Part shown: positions 23,440-36,041 of the stretch, piece after piece
Layout: each line of letters begins with the position of its first letter
Numbering within the stretch: the first letter of the stretch is position 1
Source of the DNA: Molothrus aeneus
Taxonomy: Eukaryota > Chordata > Aves > Passeriformes > Icteridae
Length of the DNA stretch: 64,000 bases
Assembly: GCF_037042795.1 (NCBI RefSeq)
Contig: NC_089680.1
Location: 69,895,374 to 69,959,373 of the forward strand
Reading direction: 5' to 3'
Program-made: the position numbers and the translations under genes
The notes under the pieces: generated by a model
What the model was told of the DNA's origin: nothing
Database searches by the model: none
Seen by the model: the letters and a program-made list of their open reading frames with translations, nothing else

Positions 23440-23862
23440 TTAAGCCCCCATGGCTTTTCTTTTTTCTTTTTTTTTTTTCTTTTCCCCTTCTTATCACCCG
23501 CTTCCCTCGGGTTTTCTCCCTTTTCCCCATTCTCTTCCTTCGTCCTTTTTCTTCCTCCTTTTCTCCTTCTTTCCCTTCCTCCACTTTTTCCCTCCTTCCT
23601 TTCCTTTTCCCTCTTTTCATCTTTCTTTACCCCCTTTTCCTCTTCCCCTTCTTTTTGTTCCCTCTCCCCTCCTCTTTCTTCCTTTTCCCTACCCGTTTTT
23701 GCATCCCTTTCCCTCTTCTTGCCCTGTCCCTCCCTTCTTCCTCCCTTCCCCTCTTTTTCCCTTTCCCTCCCTTTTTTCCCTTTCCTTCCCCTTTCCCCCC
23801 TTTTCTCCTCCTCCTCCCTCCACCTTCCCCTCCCCTTTTCTTTCCCGTTTTTTTTTTTTTTT
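23440..23862. repeat. Polypyrimidine tract of about 400 bp
   Basis: The + strand is almost entirely C and T over roughly 410 bp, with irregular CTTTTC and CCCTT units and only scattered purines. It ends in a poly-T run at about 23849-23862. Such strand-asymmetric tracts can form triplex DNA. All the Pro/Ser/Phe-rich frames on the + strand and Gly/Lys/Glu-rich frames on the other follow from composition. Confidence 0.95.
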
Positions 23863-24054
23863 CGTTAATTGAGGCGTGAGCGTCGAAACGCGCTGCAATA
23901 AAAAAACCCCAAAAAACCCAAACCAAACCAAAAACCCATCCCGGGATGGGAGAGCGTAAACGCTGGGTGGGTTCAGTGATTGCCTTGATTTCCGTGCCTT
24001 TTTTATTTAATCCTTTTCTCCTTTCTTTTCCTGGCCTCTCGCTCTGAGCGAAAG

Positions 24055-24440
24055 GGGAAGTTTCCTCCCCCACAAGGAGCGAGCAAGGCTCGGCGGGGCG
24101 AGCCCGGGACGGGGCGGGCGCGGCCCCGCGCTGGGGCGGGGGGAGGCTGTGGCAGGGCTGGGCTTTGGGGGGCTCTCCGTGTCCTGTGTCCGCCGGGGGT
24201 CACCGGTGAGTGCCGGTTTTGGGGCGGCGGGCTCGGTTCCGTGTTGGACCCGCGGGTTCAGGCCCGGTTTGGGGTCGTGGGCCCGGGGCCGGCCCGGGGG
24301 CGCGGCCGCTGTCGAGGAACGCGGCGGGCGCGGCGGCCCCGCGGCGCCCCCGGGCGGCGAGCGGCGGCACGGCAGCTCCCGCGGCCGCCGGTTTCCCGCC
24401 AGAGGGCTCCGGGCCCGGCACCGTGAGGGGAAAAAAAGGC
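24055..24440. promoter_or_regulatory. Intronic CpG island, possible alternative first exon
   Basis: A compact, very CpG-dense segment lies about 1.8 kb inside intron 1. It contains a near-consensus 5' splice site, CACCG|GTGAGTGCC, at 24205/24206. It may mark an alternative VCAN promoter or a non-coding RNA. No TATA element or conserved protein frame is visible. Confidence 0.4.
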
Positions 24441-24544
24441 CAAGCCCCCACAAATCACCGCTGTAATAAAATAATTTAAAATACGCAACACCTCCTCGGT
24501 AAAAGCCGCTGTCTCCGCTGTTCCTCGCATTCCCCATCGAGTCT

Positions 24545-25015
24545 TATGCACAAGAAGTGGGTACAGAGGAGGCTCCAGGATGGGCAGAGGGATGGAGCAG
24601 CTCTGCCGGCAGCAAAGGCTGGCACAGCTGCCATTGCTCACCTGGGCAGGAGAAGCTTTGGCCTGAGCTCAGGGCGGCCTGGCAGGGCCTGAAGGGGCTG
24701 CAGCAAAGATGGACACAGACAATTGCCAAGGGCTGCAGGGACAGCAGCCAGGCAATGGCTGCCAGTGCCAGAGGGCAGGGCTGGCTGGGATCTTGGCAAT
24801 GAGGAATTGTTCCCTGGCAGGGTGGGCAGGCCCTGGCACAGGGTGCCCAGAGCAGCTGGGGCTGCCCCTGCATCCCTGGCACTGCCCAAGGCCAGGCTGC
24901 ACACTGGGACTGAGAGCAGCCTGGGATGGTGGGAGGTGTCCCTGCTGTAGCAGGGATGGCACTGGGTGACATTTAAAGCCCTTTCCAGCCCAAACCATTC
25001 CATGATTCTGTGGCA
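24545..25015 (+). mobile_element. CR1 LINE, 3' part
   Basis: The right end reads AAGCCCTTTCCAGCCCAAACC followed by ATTCCATGATTCTGTGG, the CR1 3' terminus with its octamer. Upstream are GGGCAGGCCCTGGCACAGGG and CCCTGCATCCCTGGCACTGC blocks. The element points right, opposite to the copy at 5808. A 347-bp internal block at 24564-24910 is almost identical to the inverse of that copy, whereas the 3' ends differ clearly. Confidence 0.9.
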
Positions 25016-28000
25016 CTGGAGCATGCAGTGCTGGACAGCAGGTGAGACTGGCACCTTTCCAACTCTGAGCAGCTCCTCAGTGCCTGGGCTTGAGGCCTGA
25101 GGTGGCACTGGGGCTGTGGGGATGGCAGAGTGAGCTGAGGGCACCCACAGCCACCCTTGTGCCCAGCAGCGGCACTGGGTGAGCCCCGAGAGGGCTGAGG
25201 AACCCCTGTCGGAGCCCACAGTGGGATCCTGCTGCCTAACCCCACAATGGCAGTGCAGGATGCCGTGAGTGACGCTTTCACATTGTTTCCACCAGTGCAG
25301 TTGCTGGAGAGAGGTGGCCCTCAGCTCTCCTGCAACCAAGCCTGACAGAGGTCAGTGTGTCTGGGCAATGCTCTCAGGCATGGGGTGGGATTGTCAGAGT
25401 GTCCTGTGCAGGGCTAAGAGCTGGACTTGCTGATCCCTGTGTGTCCAGCTTGGGATATTCAATGTTTCTGGAAGGCAGGAGCGACAAGGTGGAGCAGGGT
25501 GATGCAGAAGGAGCAGGGTGTGCTCGCTGCTCCTCCACGCGCTGCCTCTGGCAGTTTTCCACTGTGTCTCTGCGTGGCTGTCCCAGAGCCTGGAGCTGCT
25601 CCTGGCACACAAGCACGGGGCTGTGAGGGATGTCCTGCTGCTGCAGCCAGAACACGCTGTGCTCTGGTCACTGCTCCTGTCTGTGCTCCAGACAGCACCT
25701 GCAGGCAGCACCAAAAGGACTCAGCCTGGAGGAGTTTCCCCCCACACCTGCTGGAGGTGATGAGGAAGATGATTTGGGGTGATGCAGACACCCCAAAGAC
25801 CTTCTCCAAGGCTTTGGGAGGGAATTTCTAAGGGGTAACAGGCCAAGCGGGGACTACTGGTGAATCGGATGCAGGCTGATGTGCCATGTGTTGGCACAGT
25901 GGGCTAATTAATCACGTGGCAGAGAGGTGGTGGGGCTGGCAAAGTTAATTAGGCAGCGCTGATGGTGAGGTGGATACATGACAGCAATTAACAGGGATCA
26001 AAGGACTGCAGCATAAAGGGAAGTGCAGAATGTGTGCCTTTGAGGAAGGATGGTACCTGTGAAGCTTTCAGAGCTTGGGAGGTAGCAAGGGATGTGCTAT
26101 GACTAGGATTGGTCATTTCTACCTTTTTGGGTTTCCACTGGAAACTCTAATTTACTGTTTTACCCACTAGAATGAGCAGCCTTCATTCTCTTCTCTAGTG
26201 CCAGATTCTGTTGGGTCCCACCCTCTTTTTTTTTTTTTTTTTCTCTTTTCTTTTAATCTTTTATGTCATTCTGACTTTCACTATGAGGGTCAGATGGGCA
26301 GAGGCTGCTTTTTATGTGTTTAAGGAACATATCCAGATTTCACATTGCAGCTGTTGAGCATGTGCAGAACTAATTTCAGTGTGACCTGAGAAGTTGCAGG
26401 TTTCAGAGACATTGTTACCTCTATGAAAATGGTTAATATGGCAAATTCCTCATTGTCTCAGCTGCAGAGAAACCAGGAGTATTTTTGGATTGTAAGCTTT
26501 AGTCTCTTTCACACCAAGACAATTTGCTTTCTGAACCTGGAGTTTTAAACAGAAAGAGAGACATGATGTTCCCTCATCTGGTTAAATTAAAATAGCATTG
26601 GTGTGAGGTCAAGCTTACACTGCAAACTAAACACAAGCTGGAATTTGGTCAGAACTTACTGCTCCTATGAGTTTTTGCTGTAGTAAGGGAAGGTAGCAGC
26701 GCCTGCAAAAATAGGAGAGTTCTCTCTTTTCCCACAGAGAGAGCCCCTACTGCTAATTTTTAAAGATGTGAAGTTTGTCCAGGGGTTTTGCATCTATTGC
26801 TTTAAAGATGCTGCACTCAGGGCTGCGTCCCATTTAGAAATGTTAACACCAATTCCTACTGTAGATCCATCTGCCTTTAGTACCTCCTGATGAAATGGAT
26901 CAGCCCAGTTGGAAACCAGCCAGTAGGCAACCCAAGTTTGGTCACGTCAAGTGAGGTACTTTTTTAGCAGAAGGTGGAAATTAAACACTTACTCAAATCT
27001 TGCAGCTTGAGTTGGCAAGATTTGTTCACTGTGTTATGGATTTCTTTTACTATGGGCGTAGTGACACCAAGGGGGAAAAAAAAAATATTGTGGAAAAAGG
27101 TATAGTTGGATGGATTTTGGCTAATTGCAGTGGACTTAGGGGCAGTGCAGCAGCCAGACAGCAGAATTCTGTGAGCTGTAGGGTGCAGGAATGGGAAACA
27201 CAAACGTGTTTTAGAGCAGGGATTTAGGCCTGGGGGCTACAAGAGAGCTCAGTCCTCTGCAGCCTCTGCCAGCAGAAGGGCAGGAGGCCGGAGCAATCAC
27301 ATCCAAGAGCCTGGAAATGTGGGTGGGAATCGGGGTGAGGTGTAAAGCAGCAACCTCTGCTTCACCTGTGGGTCCTGAGCAGGGCTTCTGGCACCAGGTC
27401 TGCAGAGCTCTGTCTCCTCCTGAGCCAGGCTGCCCTGTGGGGCTGAGCAAGGTGCTGCTGCTGTTGTGGTCTGCATGCTTGGAGAGGGTGGCAGGGGTGA
27501 TTCCATGTTTAATTCTGGCAGCTGGAGTGGAGCAGCACTGGGCAACCCAGGAGTGTTTATGGGCACCCACCAAGGCCTGGGGCATGAAACCCAACCCTCA
27601 GGTGTGGAGGGTTGTGTGGGAGTCACACTCCTGACCCTTAGGGCTGAAAATCAGACCATTCTTCCAGGGGTTTCCATTGCTTGAGTGAGCATTTCAGGAT
27701 AAAGAAGATTTATAAAAAGTCAGGAGGTGGTTTTCCAAGAGCCAGGTAGGGAGTTTTGGCAAGAGTCTCATATCAAGCTTTGTGCTCAAACAGTGCAGTT
27801 TTTTGGCGCTATCCAAGCCCTTGGTGCAGCAGGTGTAATTCCTGCCCTACTCAGTAAAAGGCTAGGAGTCATCACATCCAGGAATGTCCTTTTCTGTTCC
27901 CATGGATACGTTGAAAATTGCCCTTCCAGAGTTGCCTTTCTGTTTTCACCTTTCCCTGTGGGTGTGTGGGTTGTGTTTGGTGACTGGAAGCGTCGCAGCA

Positions 28001-30257
28001 GGGTTTGTGTTCTTACCAAACATGGAAGCAGTTGTGTTATGACAGCAATTGCAATGAATTTCCAAGGGCAACAGGCTTCCACTGACACGTGCCAGGCACC
28101 CAGGTATGCCAGGTCAGAGCCAGGGAAGTGGGCCAGGTGCAAAATGCAACCAGCCCTGCTTAGGTGCAACATTGCCCCCATTGCTGGGAAAAAGAAAATA
28201 CTTTGTCCTTTTTCTTGTCAGGTTTCTTTGATTCCCTTGGTTCTGGTCCCAAAAGGCAAGGTCGCCTTCAGGGGAAGGAGGGAGATAAAACTCATGGGTA
28301 AACATGGAGAGCTGAACTTGTAAACATTCTGTTCTGGACCTTGGCTTCGCTGTGGATGCAGCCAGTGTGTGACGCATGGGAGCACATGTGGGCAGAACAT
28401 CTCAGAGGGTCTGGAGCCACTCAGCTCCCACAGGTGCCAGAACTTTGTCTGGCAGGTCCTTCACCCAGCACCTTGGAAGGTGGAGAATTCTTCCAGTCAG
28501 TTTTCTTTTCATGCTCTCCTCAGAGCGCTTGTGTTACCAAAGGAGCTTCACTGCAGTGCTTTTGGTGTTTGAGGCTTCCAGCATTCTTGGGATACAAGGA
28601 TTGCTTGAAGGTCCTTCTGCACATCTGTAGGCTCAAACTGACATCACTTTTTCTTTTAATTGTTGTGTAATAATGAGGATCATTTAAGTGTTTATCTAAG
28701 CAAGCATGTGACTCTGTATTTCAGAGCTGATCCATTGCATTCAGAGGACTTGGATGTCTGCAGCTCTGATCTTGTGCAACCTCACTCATAACAGCCTTCT
28801 ACAGGGACAGTATAGAATTTTAAAGTTAGCTAATAAATAATCACTTTTGTTTTCTTCACATGCAGCTTGGCTTGTGTAAATGTAGGAAGAAATAAAAGTC
28901 TGGCTGAATGGTTTTGGGGGTAGGTGTTAGGGTCTTCGCAAGAAGTTTTATGGCCTGTAGGGCTTAAACTGAATGAAGTCCTGGTTCTAGTTTGGGACTC
29001 AGTTGTGAAAAGTGCAAATTCCATGAAGTTCACGTTGCAAAATATCACACTCTGCACTCAGCTGTCCTGAATGGCTGCAGCAGACATGGGGCGTCCTTGG
29101 CAGCGTGCAGCCTGCTCTGTGGAAAGCAGCTGCATTTCTCCCTCCACGCCCAGGGAATAGGTTGTAGCACATGTTTCCCTGTGCAATCAGCTGGCTCTGG
29201 CCATCCTTGTACAGAGAATGAAAGGCTCTGGGGTTTTCAGCCCTGTTGGGTGGGAATTTTTAACTTGCCTCACTGGAAGGGCTTGGTTGGAGATGTTTTG
29301 CGTCTTTGCCGTGCTGCTCAGACGTTACAGGACGTGTGCCAGTTCACACAGACTCCTGTGGAGTTTGGGCTGCAGCTGTGAGCTGTGGAGAGAACTGTCC
29401 TGAGGTTGAACACGTCACCAGGAGTTCTCTGAAGCTGCCTCTCCGGGTTTTTTTGCTGTCATGTTCAGTGCAGCCTGTGGAGTTTTTAAAAGTAGAAGTT
29501 TTAAATGGTACATGTGTGCAGTGCAGGTTCCATAGTTACAACACAGGTACGTGTCTATTAAATCTCTCCTTCACTGATCCTTAAGGCAGTTCAACTGCAA
29601 GCTCTCTTGAACAGGAAAAAAACCTGTCAGCTTGGTTACTTGTCCTAGTGAAGAGTTCAGGTGGCAGATTTTGCAGCAATATCAGGGAAATCAAGGTAGT
29701 GATAAAAATTTGTCAGTGTTTTGACAAACTGCTGCTGAAAGTAATTTATTATGTTGGGATGTTCATAGCACGTACTTGTAACTGTATGGATGAGGGAATA
29801 TTTATAAACCCTTTGTAGTTGTTGGTGTTTGTGTGTCTTGCAGTGCTTTTGTAATTTTGGAGATATTTACAGGTTCAACATGTGTAACTATGAATGGAAA
29901 TGAAAACTGTGAAATAATATTGTGAACATGCAATTTATTATTGGGTTCATGTGAAGAGCTTTCCAGCTGTTGGAAGGTGGAGCCCGTAAAGGAAAGTGAG
30001 AGGTAAACCCCAAGGGAACTGACATGTCAGAGCATCACTCAGGACTCCACAACCTGAACACCCATTACAAATCTCTATTCAATGGAGCCATGTGGTCATT
30101 ATAACAAATCTCCACCATAAATTGCTAAGTGAAATGCCCTGAAAGCAGAAATGACTGTTTCTTGATACCAGTGACAAATATTGATGTGCTGAGTTACAAC
30201 ATTTGCTAAGGACACAGTGCAATACTAACCACTTACTCCTCTGTTCTTCATTTCTAG

Positions 30258-30333
30258 GTCAAGATGTTGTTAAGTATAAAAAGTATCTTATGGATGTACT
30301 CTACGTTAGTTATAACATATATGCTACCTAAAG
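30258..30333 (+). CDS. VCAN: Versican exon 2: start codon and signal peptide
   Basis: The acceptor TTCTAG ends at 30257. The ATG is at 30264-30266 in AAGATGT, with A at -3, and the donor AAAG|GTAAGT follows 30333. The 70 coding bases encode MLLSIKSILWMYSTLVITYM, then LPK, and one base of the next codon. This is the secretory signal of versican; the KSILWM-STL core is the same as in mammals as I recall. It directs the proteoglycan to the endoplasmic reticulum and then to the pericellular matrix. Cleavage is expected just before or within the LPK/VK junction. The ORF is too short to be found as an isolated open frame, so it rests on homology and splice-phase agreement with exon 3 (phase 1). Confidence 0.96.
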
Positions 30334-33300
30334 GTAAGTCTTCTGTACACAGAACATGTCATTAAAATTAATTTAGTGCTCTAATTGGTAGGGCATTTCA
30401 CAGGACTGAGGAAACAGCCTGAGCTCAGGAAATTGTCTTTCTCAGCCCCTGCCATGCTGCACCATGTCACTAATTTTGTTTCTGTGTCCTCCTCAAGGCG
30501 TTAATGATTTATTTCTCTTGTGCTTGGGCTGCCATGAGCTAAGCTGGGGCAGCTCCCTTGGCTGCTGGGATCTTTAGCAAGGAGGTGTTAGAGCAGCTGC
30601 AGGTTTGGGTGGAAAGGAAGGAGCCCTTACTGCCTCTCTTGGTAATTACATGCCAAGACTGAAGTGTGTATCCATGTGTGGTTGCCCTGGTTATTTGAAA
30701 GTTTGGGTCAGGCCTTCAGTATGGAAAATATCTCAGCAGCTGCTACAGACTCACAAAGCAGCTTTCCTAAGTCTCAAAGCAAGATCTTTCTTTATTTTCT
30801 TTCTCCTTTCTTTCCAGGTACTCATCAAACTGATTTTAGCCTTTGGGAAAATCAAATTTACTACTTTTGTTTTTCCACCTACCTGGAACACTGTTGCTAG
30901 TAACATGTTTAGGTAATCCTGAATGATAAAGAAAAGGACTGGTTCATTAGTGGAACCAATTAAAAAAAGGGATAATAGATTGAGATTGGCTATAAAGTCT
31001 GGATCAGATCACAGACCCGACTCACTGCCTTGTACAAATGCAGGATTCAGGGATACAGGGATTGAGAGGGCAGCACTCTTAAGTGGGGAGGAGTGCATGG
31101 ATCCTTGGAGTTGTAGAATGTGGGATGCCATCTTTACATGTCCTCTCACTTACTCCACCTTTTATTACATCACAAATGGCTCATTTATCTCCAGAGTTGA
31201 ATTTTTGGTACTTGGGAGATTTTTACGAATGTCCCATTCTTTGGAATGTAGATCAGGTTGTGACCCATCCTTATTTTTCCAAAGTTTTTGGAAGAAATTC
31301 AGAAAGACCCTGATGTTCCTAGAACACACTGTGAACTTTGTGAGGTTTGCTTTTTAAGTCAGGGGCCATTCTTTTGGCCTACAGAGTCTTAAACATTTTC
31401 AAACTATGGCCATGGTGAGGAGGACAAGGATGAAAAAATTTTTCTTTCTCATGAATTGATCTAATTCATGATTCCAAGGAATCTGTGGGATCAACTCATG
31501 CCCTTATCTTTTGTAGAAAAGTCAGTTGATGCAGTAATATCTTGAGAATGAATGTTAGAAGACTGCACAGAATCTTTATAAGTACGGCTTTTGTTTAAAA
31601 ATACTCTAAAAACAAAGTATATCTCAGCTTTCTGAAAGATAGACACCCTACATTTCAACCTTTTCTTTTTGAATCCTTAGTTTGGATCTAAAATTGAAGC
31701 CTTTAAATCTTTAGTGAAACACAAATTCCCAGCTTATCACTGTTGTGGTTTACAAGCTGGACCTTGGGGTTATAACCAACGCTGGAGTTTTTCCTACCTG
31801 TTTTGGGTGGCCATTTGTGGTGTTGAGTTCTGCAGCTGAGATTTACATTTGCCTGGCTCCTTGTGTGTATCTTGTAGACCATAAAATTAATTCTTCATCG
31901 TTCTTTGTGTCCTTCTCTTATTCTGCTTGCTCAGACCACAAGCCATAAAGGACTCAGGTTATTGCTGGATCTCAGTCCATTACCTTTCAGTGTTTCCTAA
32001 AAGTTTCTCTCATTTTAATTCATTATTATCTTCACTAAAAGACTGGTGGTTAATGAAATAGCTTCTCCTAGGTTCAGTGCTAGCTGGATTGACAAAACAC
32101 ATGATTTTAGTGATCCTTTCTATTTCTGCTGCTAGACAGGGCAATATACCATATGTCCCAGCAGGTTGTTGATGAACTGAAAAATGAGATGCAAAATTTT
32201 TCTTTTATTTTTTTTCCCTCATAAATTTAGCTAAAAAGAAATAGAATATTTTATTCTTTAAGCATGTGGGATTTGTCTGCATAGTCAGTAGCAACATTCT
32301 GTTCAGTTAAATTCAATTATGAGGCAAATTCACTCCTCTAAGCAGTCTCACACCATGCAGGGAAGGTTTTACTCTTTTCTTCAGACTCCTTGTCCACTGC
32401 AGACCTATTGGCCTGGTCATTGTGGTTAATGTGATACAGAAGGGCATAATTCTGTCCTTTGAAAAAATGATCTAGACTCCTACTTTAAGAATTTTATAAC
32501 ATTTACCACAGAACAAGTATACACATTTTGAAGAAAGAGACTTTGTTCTCAAGCAAGAATTCCTTTCTTCCCACTTCACAAAGAAGACGTCTAGCTATGT
32601 GTCATTGGTCTATCACATCCCATTGGGTAGGGGCTGACACAGAATACAAGCTTAACAAAAATGCTAAATGGGGCAAAAAAAGGGTTATATGGATTAATAT
32701 GAGATACTGATAGCTTCTGCATTGGTCAGTAAATTCTGCTAGACTAATCTGGAGTGCTGCAAGAAATCAAGATTTTTGGAACTGTGCAGGATCATCACTT
32801 AATCTTGTATTTCAGATATTATGTCAACCAAATATTTTCTTTTTCTGTAGGGAAAAACTTCCTCCTCCTTTCTCCTTCTCCTCTTCCTCTCTTTCCTCTT
32901 CCTCCTCCTCCTTCTTCTTGTCTTCTCCTCCTTCTTCCCTCACCTCACCACAACAAATAGTTTTTTATTACCTGTTGTATAATGCTTTCTAAAGTTGGGC
33001 AGAACTGCAGCTCCACAGAATCTTCTGTTCTGGGAAGTAGCACAGTTTAGGAGGCTGGATCTAGTTTTCATATCAGGATTGAAAGTGTTGATTGCCAGGT
33101 CTTCCAGCTGGCTGATGTGAAGGCACGAATTTTAAAGGGAGGAAATTTCCTCAGGGTTCAGCACTGATATTCCAGATCACTCATAGTCATAAACAGTGTT
33201 CTTACAAAGTTTATTAAAGTTCTGTCAGTCAGTATAATTATAATTTAGTCATTCTTCAGTTAAGAAGAAAGTTCCTGTAAGGTGTATAGATGACAAGAGA

Positions 33301-35047
33301 TCATAATAAATTCTAAATATTTTGGGACTGATTTTAATCTCCCACCTGTGCAATTTGGCAGTAATTCCATCACAACTGATAGAACTGAGAATTCATTCTA
33401 TTTCTTTATCTCTAACCACTGTAGCTCTGTGAAGTTTCAACAAAATAAAGGTGATATAAAAGATCTCTGGTTTCATCAGCTTTGATACCATCATCTTGAC
33501 TCTTTCTGAATTCTGTGCCCAAGGAATTCTAGTTTGGTAGGCATGGATGAAAAGGACTCGAGAAGTTAATTCAGAATTCTGAGTCTTCCCTGTCAGCCCA
33601 TTTTTCTCTTTTTCTAATAATACTTTATTATTAAAATGCTTGGGCATTAAGCTGATGACTCTCATATTGAACCTGTTTAGATAATACCATTAAGACTGTC
33701 CTGTGGAAAATCATCTGTCTCTGTTAAACATAACCAGGTTAATGAGCAACTTTTAGTTTTTCTTCCATTTTCCTTTTTTTCCCCCCATTTATTTTTTCTG
33801 TTTTCTTTCATCTTTTTTTTTTTTCTTTTTCTCCCTCTTCTTTATTCTCTTCGTTTTTTGCTCCTCTTCTTTAATTCTCTCCCTCTGCCCACCCTTCCAT
33901 CCCACCCTCCAATCTTCTACTCTTTATGGAGAGATTATACTTTTTATCATAGGTAAACATAATTTTCATGTGCTGGTGTCTCCTGTTTCATTTTTTGTTG
34001 ACGGCTATTATTAACTTACCATATTTCTAAACTTTATAAATCCCAGCTCCCTTCAAAATAATTATGACCCTGCTCTACTTTTCAAAATGTTAGAAGGATT
34101 GTGAAAGAGGTAAAACAGTTCCTATTGAGCATTAGCTTTTAATCTTCATTAAGCCATTATGTGTGATGAAATAACATCACATAAAAAAAGGAAAATCCAT
34201 CAGAAACCCTCTCTTCAGTCACGGGGTGCAGCTTGGATGAACAGTAGTCAACTTCCCCCTCAGGATATTGTCAGATGGAAACATTTCACTGTGAAATGTT
34301 TGCAGCTGGAGATGACATAAAAAATGATAGAAGTCCTGATCATGTCAAGTCTGAGCCAAGCAGGGACTTTCTGTGGGCTTTACTTCTTCCTTTGCTTTTA
34401 CATCCTGAAATATTTCATTTCTGCGATGTGTTAAAGGCCTGGAGGCTGCAAGGAAACAACTTTGAAAGAGTGACTGTTTGGGAGACTCTCTCTGGAAAGG
34501 CTTTTGTTTCAGCACGTGTGCAGTAAAAAAGAATTAACCCCTGAGAGAACAGTGGGGTCAGGGGTGACAGGGGTGCAAAGCCATGTGCTGTGTTTCCTTC
34601 TGAGGAGAGAGGCAAGGTGTGAACTCCAGCAGCTCCCCTGCATTCAGGGTTTTGGCCAGTGAGGTAACTCATGGTTTTTCACTCAGAGTGGTCTTCCTCC
34701 TGTGAATTGAAGAAACAGCTCTTACAGTTCATCTCTCATGTAAAATTTCAGACCAGTTCCCAAAGGTTAATTACTTGGTGACCATAACAAATAGAGAAAA
34801 TAAGTCAGAATGAAATTTTCCCAAAGAGAAATTTGCTCCATCATCAGCCTAAGGTGTACCAAGACTGATACAAATTCTTTCTCAGCTTATACTCCCCAGT
34901 CCTGTTACAAATCAGCTAAGGTTCATGGATTTCAGGCTTTGCATTAGTGAATCATTAATTAACAATGACATATATCTGTTTCTGATTTTGCTGTTACACT
35001 GATGTGATTTCTCCTTTCTCTCTCCTCGCTCTCTTCCCTTTTTCTAG
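30334..35047 (+). other. VCAN: VCAN intron 2
   Basis: A 4.7-kb intron with GTAAGT donor and TTTTTCTAG acceptor. It contains pyrimidine-rich simple sequence at 32850-32945 and 33765-33910. No other gene, RNA or recognised transposon is visible. Confidence 0.85.
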
Positions 35048-35419
35048 TTAAAGCAGAAAAAAAAACCCTGGTCAAGGGATCTCTCTCTGGAACTTCAGTC
35101 CTGCCATGCTTCTTTTCAACCACACCCACCATCTCCTCCAGCTACGCCGCCGAGTACCTCCGGATCAAATGGTCCAAGGTGGAACTGGACAAAAGCGGGA
35201 AGGACGCCAAGGAAACCACGGTCCTGGTGGCCCAGAACGGCAACATCAAGATAGGCCAGAGCTACAAGGACAGGGTGTCTGTCCCCAGCCATTCTGAGGA
35301 GAGCGGGGATGCCTCGCTGACCTTCTCCAAGCTGCGCGCCAGCGACGCCGGGGTCTATCGCTGCGACGTCATGTACGGAGTGGAGGATACGCAGGGCATC
35401 GTCTCTCTGGCTGTTGAGG
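35048..35419 (+). CDS. VCAN: Versican exon 3: Ig V-type domain of G1
   Basis: The 372-base exon (phase 1 to phase 1) encodes residues 24-147. It holds the immunoglobulin V-type loop: Cys44 in LPCFF, Trp65 in RIKWSK, the versican-typical ETTVLVAQNGNIKIGQ stretch at 79-94, and DAGVYRCDV with Cys129, the disulphide partner of Cys44. In versican and its relatives this domain supports binding of link protein and stabilises the ternary complex with hyaluronan. The borders are TTTTTCTAG|TTAAAG and GAGG|GTAAGG. Compared with the mammalian protein as I remember it, the loop after Cys44 differs and lacks an Asn-X-Thr sequon there. GC is higher than in the surrounding introns. Confidence 0.98.
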
Positions 35420-35530
35420 GTAAGGGTTTTGTCTGTTTCATTTCTAGCCAGCAGTGATTCCAGCTAAAGCAGCGAACCTGGTGGTGAACACAGAGCTAGA
35501 GGGGATTTACAGCAGTGTCTTTAGCGATTG

Positions 35531-35536
35531 GCCCTT
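35531..35536. repeat. Target-site duplication, left copy
   Basis: GCCCTT directly precedes the LTR start TGTCGC and is repeated at 36036-36041 directly after its ACCACA end. Confidence 0.85.
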
Positions 35537-36035
35537 TGTCGCTGTCACATTTTCTGAAAAATCCCTTTGCCCAGGATTTCTTCTCCTGGGAAGCTGAGAA
35601 GCCTCAGAGAGAAAAGAAAAACAATAATTATCTGATTTGCTTCTCCCCGTTTTGCTGCTTTGGAATGTGGCTGGAGATTGTTTATCCAACAGGTGCATGT
35701 TTGATTGGTTTCATGTGAATTGTTTTGACTTAATGACCAATCACAGCCAGCTGTGTCAGGACTCTGGAAGCAGTCACAAGTTTTCATGATCATTATTTGT
35801 AACCTTCTATCTGTATCCTTTCTCTATTCTTTAGCATAGTTTTAGTATAGCATAATATAATATAATATAATATAATATAATATAATATAATATAATATAA
35901 TATAATATAATATAATATAATATAATATAATATAATATAATATAATATAATATAATATAATATAATATGCTTTCTAATAACATGGAGTCAGATTCTCAAT
36001 TCCTCCTTCATCCTGGGGACCCCGAAAATACCACA
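35537..36035 (+). mobile_element. Solo LTR, ERVK-like, intact ends
   Basis: This 499-bp element begins TGTCGCTGTCACATTTTC, ends AAAATACCACA, and is flanked by the 6-bp duplication GCCCTT. TG...CA ends with a 6-bp duplication are typical of ERVK-type retroviral insertion. No internal coding region remains, so the provirus collapsed by recombination between its LTRs. It contains a GACCAATCACAG CCAAT box and a greatly expanded AT pentanucleotide. It lies 118 bp downstream of exon 3 in the sense orientation, so it could supply a promoter or polyadenylation signal, although none is shown to be used. Confidence 0.9.
35856..35965. repeat. (TATAA)22 microsatellite inside the LTR
   Basis: There are 22 uninterrupted copies of TATAA by direct count. 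The corresponding part of the related LTR at 1-366 is unexpanded AT-rich sequence, so the array grew after or around insertion. Confidence 0.97.
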
Positions 36036-36041
36036 GCCCTT
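36036..36041. repeat. Target-site duplication, right copy
   Basis: GCCCTT matches 35531-35536. Confidence 0.85.

Larger units (their letters stand above)
22286..30257 (+). other. VCAN: VCAN intron 1
   Basis: About 8 kb between the donor GTAACT and the acceptor TTTCTAG before exon 2. The first 2.2 kb is GC-rich and contains CpG clusters and a long polypyrimidine tract. A CR1 follows at 24564-25015. From about 25020 to the acceptor I see no exon, RNA gene or further structured repeat, only a T-rich tract at 26228-26260. Confidence 0.65.

Noticed and set aside
22779..23879. Longest open frame in the window (366 codons, + strand)
   Set aside because: It runs through a CpG-rich segment and the polypyrimidine tract. 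The product is Ser/Pro/Phe low complexity with no domain, and the opposite strand is equally open.
24638..25339. Frame of 233 codons on the minus strand
   Set aside because: It spans the CR1 and its flank, antisense to the element, with no domain.
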